Shown here: positions 11,186-22,555 of the stretch, in pieces | Layout: every line of letters starts with the position of its first letter | How positions within the stretch are numbered: the first letter of the stretch is position 1 | Assembly (NCBI GenBank): GCA_001414345.1 | Contig: LLCB01000407.1 | Coordinates: 1-43,237, forward strand | Direction: 5' to 3' | Length of the DNA: 43,237 bases | Source of the DNA: Hymenoscyphus infarciens | Lineage: Eukaryota; Ascomycota; Leotiomycetes; Helotiales; Helotiaceae | Notes under the pieces: generated by a model | Told to the model about the DNA's origin: nothing | The model's database searches: none | What the model saw: the letters and a program-made list of their open reading frames with translations, nothing else | Translations under genes and position numbers: made by a program

Positions 11186-11196
11186 TTTGAGGGCAT
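11146..11196 (-). promoter_or_regulatory. Overlapping upstream ORF at the SET gene start
   Basis: An ATG at 11196 lies 11 nt upstream of the SET start (11185) and reads 16 codons in another frame, stopping at 11146 inside the SET coding region. If the mRNA includes it, a ribosome starting there cannot easily reinitiate at the main ATG, so it could lower translation. The transcript start is unknown. Confidence 0.4.
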
Positions 11197-11941
11197 GTTG
11201 GGGAGTGGTTGTCTTTTTGACGGTGTTGGAACGGTTTTATGTTTTTTCGATCGCGGGGCAGATTCGGCGACGGACAGCCCCTCCATCTTTTGGGCTCGGC
11301 CTCGCGAAACGAAAAGGGGGCTCACGTACACGTACCAGTAAGTACTTTGTTGTTATTTCTGGCTAGTTAGCTTGGTCCCTTGGTCAACTTTCCAGGTTCT
11401 TCTTTGCCTTTGCTGCTCCACCATTACATAGGAAGATACTGCCCACGTCCCATTATGATATCATTTTTCCACGGTATATCTTCGGCTCAATTGCTCGGAC
11501 CAAATCCGTCATCGTAAACTCAAACAGCTCCGCGGCGAAGGATTACCTCCCGATGGACAGTAAAAGTGGCAGCAAATACCTCATTGTTTCAACGTTCTAG
11601 GGCAATTCAAGTGATTTATCCAACGCACTTCGAACAATTTGCTATTGACCCAGGTGTTTTGGAACAATCAAGTTCTAAAACACTGGAAAGTTCGACAACA
11701 ATGGCTATAGGTAATGTATTTACTGTCACTTTTAATCTCCACCGCGAGGACTACCTCGAAATCAATATGTCTTGTGAAAAGGTCCTATACTCGATGGGGC
11801 TCGGTAATATCGTCTTGTTTTATTGTCTATTCAGAACCAACAAACTCTTCTTCTAGTCTAGCATCTACCCATATGTACCCTTCATGAAGTGTTGTTAAGT
11901 ATGGCAAAAAGAAGCTCAAGTCCTCCCAAGAGGAAATTGAA
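11186..11941. other. Intergenic region between SET and phosphatase genes
   Basis: Contains the SET promoter and the phosphatase 3' flank. A plus-strand frame at about 11566-11856 has no recognisable features. No gene supported. Confidence 0.4.
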
Positions 11942-13024
11942 CTATCCCATCAAGTCACTCAACTTGTCGACATAAAAATGCGGTCGGACTGGCGCATCTT
12001 CAACTTCCCAATGCTCTTTTCTACTGACACCCGTCAGAACAGCCAAGGTCCCTCCAAGCTTGCCTTCCAATCCAAACTTGATATCCGTATCTAGTCTATC
12101 GCCAATCATACAAGCCTTCTTGCGATCAAACTGGAACTTCCCTTCTATCGAATCCATCATCGCTTGACTTGGCTTGCCCAGAGCAATGGGTTGTTGTCCA
12201 GTCATGTTGATCAATGGAATCGATATCGAGCCCGCTCCAGGGAAGAAAGTTTTGGCCGAGGGTAGGGTACTATCCAAGTTCGTAGCCAGAAACTTCGCCC
12301 CTCGTGCAAGGTATTGGTAACCCAAAGAGAGCTTCAGGTAGTTGATGTGGAAGTCCAAACCTGCTAGCACAATCCCAACATTGTCATCCAGCATAGATCC
12401 ATTGGCGATGTTTGTATAATCTTCTGGCTCCATGTCCCGTCTGAGAGCTGGGTCTGTTCCACCGATAAACTCGACACCTTCTGATCTCAATTCAGTCTCG
12501 ATTCCTGCCTCGCCAATGACGAACACTTTGTTCTTTGGTGCGGGGAGCTTCATGATCCTCGAGATGTAGATGGCCGAAGAGTATGCGGACGCGAAGATTT
12601 CGTCAACGTTACTTGGTATGCCCATAGCCGTGAGTTTCTTTTGGTAATCGGATCGAGACTTGGTCGAGTTGTTTGTGACGAAGATGGTCTTTTTCCCTTG
12701 AATAGTCTTAGCTTAGTAGTACAATACTGGTCTTGAAGTGGTTCTACCTTTGGACCTCAATAATTCCAGAGTCTCGACCGTCCCAGGGAAGAGATGATCG
12801 CCGGACCATAGGACGCCTTCCCCCAAGATTAGCACCTATGTAACCGTGGAAAAAGATGCAAGCGTACCATCGCAATCGAATAGAAAGACCTGTGTTCCAA
12901 TCAGTCACCTACTCGGGGGAAGTTGCTGATAAGATCCGGGACTAACTCAACGCACGTCAAATTGATTGATGAACTCCTCGATGGAGGGTTGGTCGCCCGT
13001 GAGGTGCTTGGGAAGTGGTGCCAT
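11942..13024 (-). CDS. PHO13: HAD phosphatase, Pho13 / phosphoglycolate phosphatase type
   Basis: Four exons on the minus strand: 13024-12956, 12889-12868, 12816-12748 and 12696-11942. The introns are 66, 51 and 51 nt and all GT..AG. Together they give 304 aa, the usual family length. Exon 2 carries the catalytic motif FDCDG (D28 nucleophile, D30), completed across an intron by VLW. Motif II is VTNNS (60-64), the conserved Lys lies in GKPS (K228), and motif III/IV is GDRLDTD (252-258). In yeast and mammals this enzyme (p-nitrophenylphosphatase/PGP) removes phosphate from 2-phosphoglycolate and from metabolic side products such as 4-phosphoerythronate and 2-phospho-lactate. The latter two activities protect 6-phosphogluconate dehydrogenase and glycolysis. 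It stands head-to-head with 6-phosphogluconolactonase, 1.7 kb apart. The cytosolic location is inferred from the lack of a signal. Confidence 0.9.
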
Positions 13025-14150
13025 TTTTGGGGATGGATGCTACAGAAGAAGTTGGTGCTAGTGAGAGAGTTTGTACAAGTTGACTCCGACACACGGGCGG
13101 GGTCGATGCCAAGGAGAAATAAAATCTCCGGCGGGGTCGAGATCTTGAGAAGCTCTACTCGTACTTGTACTTGTTTGAAAAATACTCCAAAATCTATTTT
13201 GACAAACGAAAAATCAGAATAACTGAAATGGCGACAGTTATTCTAATCTTTCGTTTATCGAAATTCGCACTGTTGAAACAGCCCAAGAAGAGAGCCAGCC
13301 ATTGCCCTGGTGCTTGGCCTTGGGTCCGATCGGGAATTCTTCTGAAGAGGAAATCCAGATCTAGAGCGAGAAAACAGCAACACTCAAATCACCAACAGAA
13401 GTTCTCTTTAGCGGATGCAACGGTAAAAGCAATATCTTTTGATTGAGCTGACCTCAGAAGCTTCCTCTCCTCCACCAGTCGTATCTAGAGATGCTGCAGC
13501 CTCACGGAAGGACGACGGCTGAAATGAAGTTGTACGGTGTTGCACAGCATCAGGGTTGACAAGTTGACAACAGATCAACAAAGTCAATATCACGAACTCC
13601 TGCCACTGACTTCTTGGCCCATTTCCGATTCGATGCTGCAACCAGAATTTCCGCGGAAGCGTTGAAGGTGTATCTACAGAAGCAGAAGCCCGGATGAGAA
13701 GGACCGGCGAAGCATCTCCAAATCGTGGCGTTCATGTATCACATATCACATGCTGCGTAGTATGTAACATTCACATTTCAATATCGAGGCCATCACTGTT
13801 GCGCAAAAGGAGGGGTCCATCTCCAGATTCGAGTTGAGATGCTGCCATGAGAAGGATCGCCAGATGATCCTTACAAGAACAGGAGATTTCCAAGTCACCA
13901 AGACCAAAAGTTGACGATTAAAGTAAGAGAGGGAAGCACGCAGCAATCAAACATCTTCAGCAAGCCGCGTGGAGAAGAGAGGTTGCACAGCATGTATGTA
14001 TTCGTCAACACATGGGATATCCCGTAACTCCTTCATTATCAGCTCCTCATCACTCACAAAGAGCCAATTGTGGTCGTACCGAGAGTTATATCTCCGGTCA
14101 TGGAGACTATGGCGAATTGGGAATAGTGGTGTACTTGTTGTGGTCTTTCA

Positions 14151-14160
14151 TATATATAAA
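14151..14160 (+). promoter_or_regulatory. Candidate TATA box
   Basis: TATATATAAA, the clearest TATA-like string in the intergenic region, about 560 bp before the lactonase ATG. This implies a long leader if it is used. Confidence 0.3.
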
Positions 14161-14265
14161 ACTCCCGGTCAGCCTTAAGTTAGCTTTACTTAATAATAGT
14201 ACGGTTTTTGATGTCCAACATCTACCCTACCATACTCTACCCTCTTTCACTTTGTCACACTTATT

Positions 14266-14297
14266 CAACTCACAACTCACAACTCACAACTCACAAC
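14266..14297 (+). repeat. CAACTCA heptamer array in a probable 5' UTR
   Basis: About four and a half CAACTCA units, followed by more CAA-rich sequence. CA-rich unstructured leaders are common in fungal mRNAs. Confidence 0.7.
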
Positions 14298-14721
14298 CCA
14301 ACACCACTACAACAAACTCGATATCTTCCCGTCATCCGAAATCTTTGATGTTGCGGTGAAGTAGCGCCCATCCACAGCTAAGCAACCCGACTAAGTAAGG
14401 TCAAGCAGGTAAGGGAACATATGCATTCATACCTTCCCCCCGACGAGCTTATCGCCAGTCGCAAGTGCTTCACGATATCGCAACATTGGGAAGCGATGCG
14501 CTTCCAATTGATCTCATCCTTCCCTCTTATTCTCCTTTTATCCGCACATTGCAAAATCCACCTCATCGCCGATTCAATCTAACATTCGCAGGTTCGTCTT
14601 CAACGTTACCGATAGCACCACTTAACCCCACCATCCCCTCCCACCAAGCCAGCCCACCATCTCCCGGCGCAATCCCCAATTCTCACACAAATTATTTCGC
14701 ACAACCACAAAGTTCGCAATC

Positions 14722-15504
14722 ATGGGAAGACAGCCTAACCTCCTCGCGTTCCCAAGCGTCGACCAGCTTGCGACTACGCTGCGAACCTACATCCTCCAAG
14801 CCCAAACCGCAGGTCTGCACCGTCACGAACACTTCAAGATCGCCGTTTCCGGTGGCTCCCTCCCCAAGACCCTCGCGAAAGCCCTCCTCGCACCAGCTAC
14901 CGGTCCGGGAGATGTACTACAATTCAGCAAATGGGAGATCTTCTTCGCAGACGAACGCGCAGTCCCTCTCGACCACGAAGGCTCAAATTACGCCCTCCTC
15001 AAAGCCGAATTACTCGACAAGATTCCCAAGGAACTAGGGCAACCCATTGTTCACACAATCAACACGGATCTATTGGACGATGTCCAAGAGATGGCCGACC
15101 AATACGAGAAGCTCTTGGTGAGCAGTTTCGCCCAAAGAGACAGCGTTAAACTACCTATCTTTGATCTGCTACTCCTTGGATGTGGATCGGATGGACATAC
15201 TTGCTCTCTATTCCCCGGCCACGAACTTCTACGAGAAACCAATTGTTGGGTTGCGCCCATCGAAGACTCTCCAAAGCCACCTGCAAAGCGAATCACCCTC
15301 ACCCTCCCAGTAGTCTGTCACGGTGTCCGAATCGCATTCGTCGCAACCGGAGGAGGCAAAAAGGAAATCACGAAAGAGATATTCGAGGGAACGGGTGGTC
15401 TTCCATGTGCGCTTGTCAATGAGGGGGGTCAAGATAGGGTCACCTGGTTCACAGATTCGCCAGCAGTTGAGGGAGTCAGCTTTCCAAGAAGAGGAAGTCT
15501 TTGA
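14722..15504 (+). CDS. 6-phosphogluconolactonase
   Basis: Single exon, 260 aa, the usual length. It hydrolyses 6-phosphoglucono-lactone to 6-phosphogluconate, the second step of the oxidative pentose-phosphate pathway. The family motifs are in order: SGGSLPK (43-49, phosphate site), DERAVPLDHEGSN (77-89) and GCGSDGHTCSLFPGH (153-167, containing the catalytic His region). Ser stands where many relatives have Pro or Glu in G-x-G-[E/P/S]-DGH, a mild substitution. No targeting signal, so it is probably cytosolic. The start ATG has a good context (AATCATGG) and lies just before the conserved N-terminus. It faces the Pho13-type phosphatase, whose activity clears an inhibitor of the next enzyme in the same pathway. 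Confidence 0.95.
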   Translation: MGRQPNLLAFPSVDQLATTLRTYILQAQTAGLHRHEHFKIAVSGGSLPKTLAKALLAPATGPGDVLQFSKWEIFFADERAVPLDHEGSNYALLKAELLDKIPKELGQPIVHTINTDLLDDVQEMADQYEKLLVSSFAQRDSVKLPIFDLLLLGCGSDGHTCSLFPGHELLRETNCWVAPIEDSPKPPAKRITLTLPVVCHGVRIAFVATGGGKKEITKEIFEGTGGLPCALVNEGGQDRVTWFTDSPAVEGVSFPRRGSL

Positions 15505-16805
15505 TGGCGAGAGAGATTATGAATTGAAATGACTTGTAGCTTTTCTTCTTCTTTCCTGTTTCCTTTTTAGACTAGACGGCAAGGATATAGGAGTTTGTAA
15601 ACGGTCACTTCCCAATTCAGTTCTTTTTGTTTCCATTTTTTCCATCTTTCGGGCACTCTTCCTAGGGCAAATCTCCGATGAGATTTGAGGTGTTTTTTTT
15701 TTTTTGCTTTTCCAAAAAGAGATATGAGATGAAAGTCATGGCTTCACTAGAGTAGTGTGCTTTAAAAATGAAAAATTTCCCCCAAACTTGTTTGACCCCT
15801 CACTCAACACGAAACTCCCCGTTTTCTAGTGAATATGGTAGCTGGGAACTCGCTCTTTCAAGAATGGAATAAACAAAAACTCAATCATAACCACGCTCGC
15901 CCACCTACCTACCTGTCAACCCTTCTCGGGGCGAAGTTAAAAAAAAAACCAAGTTTTTTCCTACCCCCATTATCATGGTGTGTATCTACTGCCAGTGCTT
16001 CTGACATTGCTCCATATATATCCATCTACCTTATTCTCAAACTAGGAGAGCGTGAAAGCTTGGAAGAATCAGAAAATTTTCTCTCTACTACTCAAACAAG
16101 GAGTCTTGTGGATTTGTCAATCAAGTCCTCGATGTAAGATTTTAACAGTCATAACCACCTATTGAATCTCTTTCCACAACCTACTGAGCACACCCTCTAC
16201 CCCTTTTATATCTTAAACAAACACCAAAGTCAAAGAAAAAGGAAAGGTAAATGTGTGTTTTATATATACCACCCATCTAAAGGCTCTCAGAGCAAAAGGT
16301 TTTCTTCCTAATTCAAATATCGATGCAACGTGAAGTCCGCTTAACTCGCTATACTATCAACAACAACAAAAAAAATACCCCTAAACATGCTCGTTCATAT
16401 GCTGTTTCAAAAGAACAAGTCTCCCAATCATGATTTCCCCAATTATAGATACATTTCTGTTCCTCTTGTTGTTTGTGTAGAGACAAGGCTTATCGAAGTC
16501 CGGATGGATGGTCACGGGAGGAAACCGGTGTGGTGAAGTGAGAATAAAATGGCGTGAGGAATCGGAGGTTAAATCAAAAGCGTATGATGGTATGAGATCG
16601 CGAGGTGTCTTTTCCACGATTCTCGTCGACGACGTGGATGACGACCGCAAAAGTAAAACTCCCAGTGAGGTATTCCCAACATGTATCCCACCATCCATCC
16701 ATCTCCATATCCCAGTTCCCCTCCTTCCCTCACCCAACCAACCCATCATCGTCATTCCCCCTCCCATCTCAACCCTTACTCCCCTTTCCATTCCCCTCAT
16801 CCCAT
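15505..16805. other. Intergenic region
   Basis: Converging 3' flanks of the lactonase (+) and the small membrane-protein gene (-). It has poly-T and poly-A tracts (about 15,693-15,705 and 15,940-15,948). The short frames at 15829-16137 and 16381-16800 are low-complexity or AT-biased and have no recognisable domain. Confidence 0.4.
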
Positions 16806-17027
16806 CTACTTCTTCCCGCCCTTTTCATCCTTCTTCGGTTTGGGCTTGTAATATGGCTTATTCGTCTCGTAGTGGATATACCAAGCTATCAGTCCAATGG
16901 CCACGCATCCCAGGAGGACCATCACGAGTTCCAGCAGGAAATAGGGGTTTGCTTGCAGCACGGCGGTGGCTTCTTTGGTGAAGCCGAGCCATTTGAAGGC
17001 GTCGGGGCCGGAGAAGGCGTTTCCCAT
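16806..17027 (-). CDS. 73-aa single-pass membrane protein, unknown function
   Basis: A compact intronless frame of 73 codons with a strong start context (CCAAAATGG) and GC-rich third positions unlike the flanking DNA, so I take it as real. The N-terminal 30 residues are amphipathic (MGNAFSGPDAFKWLGF at the start). One clear transmembrane helix follows at about residues 30-51, rich in Leu, Val, Gly and Ile. The tail is strongly basic, with Tyr-Lys-Pro-Lys-Pro-Lys repeats and a Lys-Gly-Gly-Lys-Lys end. The terminal KxKxx-type lysines could be an ER retrieval or matrix/cytosol-facing anchor. Small subunits of ER or mitochondrial inner-membrane complexes look like this, but I recognise no family. 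An additional upstream exon is possible and not seen. Confidence 0.65.
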   Translation of the reverse strand: MGNAFSGPDAFKWLGFTKEATAVLQANPYFLLELVMVLLGCVAIGLIAWYIHYETNKPYYKPKPKKDEKGGKK

Positions 17028-18807
17028 TTTGGTATTGTTGGTTGGTTGGTACGTGATCTGATATGGGAGTCGGGGGAAAGGTGAGATGAGGATAAGTGAG
17101 GAGTGATCTTCCAGAGATGTGACGATTGGGTGGGTATTAATGTATGAGAAGGGAATCGAAAGTCTGGTCTACAGATGACGAGGATTATAGAAAGGAGAAG
17201 GTGAGAGAGTGAGGTGAGGTGAGGTAAGGTAAGGTAAAGAAAGGTATGTCGAGCCGCCAAAGAAGAAAAGCCGACTTGCGGAAAACGAAAACCAGGAAAT
17301 CAGAAGAGCGAGGCAGAGGAAACCGATTATATCCAAGACGCAAGCCCTCTCCGAGATTATTTTTAGGGGCGCAACGGCCTTCTGGGTTTCCTTTCGTACT
17401 TACATGTTGCTCCGTAAAATGGGGCGGGCCATGGGCTTCGTGCGTTTCAGGCCAGGTACCGCACCCGTGTTTTAGGCGGAGGCAGAGAGAGCCTCAGAGA
17501 AGCATCGCATCTCGCACTCCACGGAGCTATTCGGGAAATACTGTACTTACCGCACGAATCGTGATTGTTTGAATCTTTTGGACGAGGTTTGGGAAGGGGG
17601 AGAATTGCGCCATTATCGAACCATTCTTTGGGGGTGGAAACGTGGGGGCAGGGGTTGAGCGTGCGAATTGGTTTTGGGTTTGTCTCGGTTGGCTTGGCGG
17701 GGTAGGGAAGGTAAATACTTGTATGATGGGGAGAGGAATCACACGAGTTTATGGTTGTGATTTTGGGGATTTATGGATGTCATTGGATGGTGACGGGAAT
17801 GGGTTATGAGCTGGTGGAGGAATGAAGGGGATTGGGAAATGCTTCTTGACAGCTTCGGATTTTGAGATTTGAATTTCGATGTCTTTGTGATAAGTATCGA
17901 GCCATATAAGATAAATGCCATGACAACCTCTCATTTAACAACTGCTGAAAGCCAAATGCCGAAAGTCCAATCAAGCATCATAGCGCTTAAGGCTTTTGTA
18001 TGTACAGTACATTCACAAACTCACTCATCTCAAAAAACCAGCTCCAACCGAGACGTCCCCTGATGCACGTAGGACTTGGATAAAATCTATAACGCCCAGA
18101 ATGCCGAGGACGTATAAAGAAGCTTAGGCATTCCGTATCGCCCAAAAGCTCACCTAGATAATACTTAATACCATTGGATATCGAAAATCCCATTTGACGT
18201 TGTTAACCGCTCACCTGTTCATAATTTTACGTGGCGCAACCAACAGACCACCGCAGTGACCTCCATGCCCTACGGCAAAGATCCACCGCTAGCATCTAAC
18301 GGCCGGGCCGTTTCGTCTTGCAGAGAGGCCTGTGGATTCTAGAATTTTTGGTCATGGATGCTTGGCCTGGCCATAACAGATGCATGAAGAAATGGACAAG
18401 GATACCTACGCGTCTTGACGATATTCAAAGCGTCAATCACCAACCCAGAATCTTATCGCTGACAGCGAGGATCGAAATAAGCTTTGCATCAAAGGCTGAT
18501 GCACCAAGGGAGGGGGACGCTAAATATTGCCATTTTGAAGGAGGACCCAAGTCAAGATAATCTGATTGTTCAAATTCTTTGATTCTCTCTTTTTATGATG
18601 CTATTACCCGATTCTTCGGGAATCGGGAACGAGATTCCATGTATATAAAATTCTGTAACCACCAGCAATGCAAGTACAAAGTAAGACAGGCCCTCCCAAA
18701 AAAACCCTCCTCCAAATGTACACACAGAAAACGCCGGAGCCACGATGATATGATAATGCAATTCCCCAGGGCAGGACCAAGTACAGTCTGGCTAGATAAT
18801 CCCGCCT
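17028..18807. other. Intergenic region
   Basis: Includes the membrane-protein promoter with a purine-rich GGTGA/GGTAA tract (about 17,200-17,245) and the 3' flank of the coiled-coil gene. Frames on both strands are short and without recognisable features. Confidence 0.4.
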
Positions 18808-20969
18808 TTACTCCTCGACACTTTCTTCCAGAGTCTCATTCGCTTGTTCGAGAATTGATTTCCCCGCGAGTCCCAAGGCCTCGACCAGTCCTTCCATTGA
18901 ACGACTATTATCCCTGATAGTATGCAAAGCCGTCTTCATCTCATCGCATTGATTTCGTAATGTGCGAACCTCTTCTTCGAGAATCCTAATCTTTTCTACA
19001 TGTGCTGTTTGAGGTTCCGAGGTCGGTGGATGAACACTTTCACCCATTTGTTCCTTCCGTAACCGATCTAAAGTTTCGAACGCCGCCGTGATCCCCTCAG
19101 CATCTTGACTGACCGAAGTATTTGGTGTGTTGACACCTGTAGACATCGATGTCATTGATGTATCCTTCTGATGGATCCCAATCTTCAATGCCTCAATCCT
19201 CTTTTCTAATTCCCCTCTTTTAATATTCCAATTCTTGCGATCCTCGGCAGCCATCATCTCTAATTGACTAGCCTTCTTGACCATGTCGACATACTGGTTC
19301 ACCTCTGCTACCGCGGATCGTCGACATTCATCTCTGCTCTTGGAAATGTCTTCGATGTCCTTTTCCAGTTCCATGACTTGCGATTGGAGTCTAATTTTCT
19401 CTTCCGTCAGGCTGATGATTTCCGCATCTGAGACGTTGTGTTTCTTTTCTAATGCACTGGCTCGAGTTTGGGAACGAAGGTAAGCGGCAAGGAGTTTGTC
19501 ATGCTCTGTTTGAAGTGTTGACAAGGCGATTTTCTGTACAGAAACCTCATGTTGAAGGGCCGCTGAGTGTGCTTGAATTGCACTGTCTGGACGGGATGAG
19601 CCAATGGGTGGCAAGTAGCTATTCATAGGAGATTGGTGAATAGCCGAGGGCGGAGGCAGGTTGACGGGCTGTGTGGCATGTGTGGCACTCCCAAATGTAG
19701 GCGCCAAAGGTGATGGAAAATTAAGCGATGTTGGGGAAGGTATTGATCGTCCAGGAGGGGATGGCAATTGGCGACCTGGTCCACGAGGTGGATTCATAGT
19801 CGATATCGGTGGACCTTCAGATGGTTGGGACTGATGTTGATTATATTGCGACCTGATAGAAGGGTGCTCCCCTACATTCGAGGCTCTTTGGTTCGTATTG
19901 GCGTAAAGTTTAACGTCGAAAGCTGGATCAGGGACATCGTTCTCCAAACGCCGCTTCATACTTTCGTCGTTCCGCGGTTGGCTCGAGTTACGGTCCCGTG
20001 AAAAGTTGTTGGTGTGTTGGGACAATACCCCCTGGGGTACATGCCCTACCAGCTTGTCGGCCAAGCTATTGACGTGTTGGATTCTTCCAAGAAGCCAACT
20101 CAAGGTAGCAGTCAAGCCACCTTTGGAGGGCTGTGGGAAATTAGTAGGACACGCCTCCACCAATTTGCGTTGGCCGGGGCTCTATCCATATGTGAAAGTC
20201 AGTGAAAGTGCCCCAGGAATTTCGGGATGACGATACATAGCAGCGGGGTATTCGAATGTAAGACTAACCATACAGGCGGCCCTCTGTTCGGAAGATATGC
20301 CGGAACCAAGGGTTTCCACCAGCTGAGTAAGCGCTGCTGCAGCGGCTTGCGTGATGTTTTCGATGCTCTCGCCAGCTGGAGAATCCAGAATATCCGCATC
20401 TTCGTGCTGCCCGAGAGCTTTCTTGCAGCGCCTACATAAATTGGTAGGCTCAGGGGAATCCAACCGAATGACGGGTGGGTGGCCCGGGTGCTTGCTCGTC
20501 GTTTCCCACACGACTGATTTTTGCTGGGGAACAAAACCAGGTGATGGTGAAGGAGGAGGAGGGGGTCGGTATACTTGATTGGATTCACACATTGACTCTA
20601 AATAACGAAAAAAAATTGTTAGTCATCAATATATTGTATGCGAGTGTGCTTCTTGCTTGACTTACGCCTTGGTCGTGAGGGAGGCAGCTGACCATTCAGC
20701 TCATAGCTTCCACGATACTCATTGCGATCATACTTCGGTCTCTTGGCCTCCGACTCCGGAAAGTCTCTTGAATATGAACTGTATGAATTGGGCGGGTTTT
20801 CCGCTGGTTGGTGTTGTGGCGGTCGACGAAGCGGTGCAGCGTCAATTGGAGGCAATAACGCTCCATGCCAGGCATTTCCTTTTGGTAAAGTTCTTTCTCC
20901 ATCCCAAGGGCGTTTGTTACCCAGGCGCTCTGACTGCGAATGCGAGCCATCCTGCCCTCGAGCATCCAT
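18808..20969 (-). CDS. Coiled-coil protein with a Cys cluster, two introns
   Basis: Minus-strand exons 20969-20666, 20597-20269 and 20181-18808. The introns (68 and 87 nt) start GTAAGT and GTTAGT, with GACTAAC/CTGAC branch points. They give 668 aa. The N-terminus is basic and disordered (about 1-100). A poly-Pro stretch (about 110-118) follows, then CRRCKKALG (C156, C159) and two later Cys (about 210 and 222) that might complete a zinc site across the second intron. Pro/Ser-rich linker fills about 310-400. Long coiled coils occupy about 417-545 and 600-640, and the C-terminus is acidic. I recognise no named family; the nuclear-type basic N-terminus suggests, but does not prove, a regulatory role. 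The start could be further upstream: an in-frame region extends to 21011, and the ATG at 20969 is my choice. Confidence 0.7.
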
Positions 20970-22555
20970 CACCACGCTGCGGATGCCTGTATCGTACTGA
21001 CAACGTGTCAAACAGCCCCATCTATTCGGTGTATCTCGTCCGATTCCAGATTATAGTGTTGAAATGGGCGTGGTTTCGGCGAGGGCGTACCGTCTGCTGT
21101 GTGTAGAATGGGTAAGTATTGTTTTTTTCTCCCTCTGAACTGAACAGACATGAAAGGTAGAAGAAGAGGGAATAGGCTCACAAGAGGCCTCGCAGAAGCA
21201 GAAGCAGAAGCAGACCCAGCCTTAATGTATAACTGCCGTGCTACGACTTGAAGCTGACCATGTCCTATCAGCCCATATTGTTGTCTTGTACAGAAGTAAG
21301 ATCGGTTGGAACTTGGAAATACGGTACAAGTACGGCCTGAAGCTGGTAGCTCTTGTCCTACCGTGTACGTACTAGTACGTAAATCAGCTAGCTATTCGCT
21401 GGCCCACATTTGCAGCCACTGCCGACGTTCCCTGCCCTTGGATTGTGTTGTTCGGGGTTACTTTATGCTTGGCAATTGAGGGCAGCGGCCTCCAAAGGAT
21501 AGATGGATGTTCCAGGAATCGATCATGGAGGTTCAACTTCCAGACGCGGATCGAAAGTTGGCTGACAAGTGACATGCCGGTGCGGTCCCGGCTGCGGGCT
21601 GGGGGGAGGGAGCTAACAGGGAGCTACTCGGGTACAACTAACAGAACAAGGCCATACCCACGAGTCTTGGCATTACATTCTTCATGGGTTCATCATTAAT
21701 AATAACGTTGCGGAAACCCAAGGTTGCAAAGGCCGATCCAAACGCCTCTTGGAGTTATACCAGCGGTGTCATTGGACCACCGAGAACGAAAACTTGCCCT
21801 GCGCTTGAAAGGCTAGTTTGGTGTGGGTGTACTTGTCAGCAAGCAAGCTGCCGAGTTTGACAAGGGGTTCATATTATTCAGCGGTTCTCCCGCTTCATTA
21901 CATAATCCGGAGATACCATCACACTTCCGGGACTTTCCCTCTGGTCTGAACCTGTTGGAGACATTGAGGAAAAGGTACGCTACGGCAGAAGATCAACAAT
22001 ACGAAGAAAAAGCGAATAAGTACCGCTCAGGAGCCAGGAATCAGGATACTTTCCAGAGACGGGCAACATTGCACGGAGAAAGCGTCTTGATCCTTGGTCC
22101 AATTCGCATGCCCCCTCAGAATGGATAGAGGCATTTTGAATTGGATGGCCTCAGGTAGGAGGTCATACGTAAGTATGAGAAAACAAAGAACGAGATGACC
22201 GAGTAACCCTTACTAAGCAGTTCTCCTCCGGTGAAGAGATTGATATGAAGTAATCTTGAACAGGGTGCCAGAAGGGCCAGGCCAGTGAAAATAGACAGGC
22301 GGGAAAGACTCGGGGAAACTAGGCTGCAGGAGGAAATATGCATATAAGACAAGCGAATTAGGTACGGACGGGAGGTAGGGTTGAGAACTTGAGATAGGTC
22401 GAGGTACGGAGGAAGACTCGAAGGATGAGGCCTCTATTGTTCATTTTGAGTCTTGTCAAACGGTAAATCTGTGGAGTGGAGTATTGAAAAGCTCGAAGAA
22501 CCTCGGCCACTTTCTGCCAAGAAAGCCTCAGCTGAAGCTTTGTCAGCCTCGCGCT
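20970..22555. other. Intergenic region
   Basis: A GCAGAA array lies at about 21192-21214. A 101-codon plus-strand frame (21823-22128) has no recognisable domain or signal and I do not call it. Otherwise nothing seen. Confidence 0.4.
21192..21214. repeat. GCAGAA hexamer array
   Basis: Nearly four perfect GCAGAA units in the region upstream of the coiled-coil gene. Confidence 0.75.

Larger units (their letters stand above)
13025..14721. promoter_or_regulatory. Divergent intergenic region between phosphatase and lactonase genes
   Basis: 1.7 kb between two divergent metabolic genes. It has no convincing gene; the frames present look random. A TATATATAAA box lies at 14151-14160 and a CAACTCA heptamer array at 14266-14297, on the lactonase side. 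The CT/CAA-rich tract nearer 14,600-14,720 looks like a fungal 5' UTR. Confidence 0.45.

Noticed and set aside
14465..15037. 190-codon frame overlapping the lactonase start
   Set aside because: Out of frame with a gene that has all its family motifs; a shadow plus 5' UTR.
16381..16981. Overlapping frames on both strands beside the membrane microprotein
   Set aside because: Low-complexity Pro/Ser or Gly/Arg/Met translations of a pyrimidine-rich tract.
21823..22128. 101-codon plus-strand frame
   Set aside because: No recognisable domain, signal or splice partner; chance frame.
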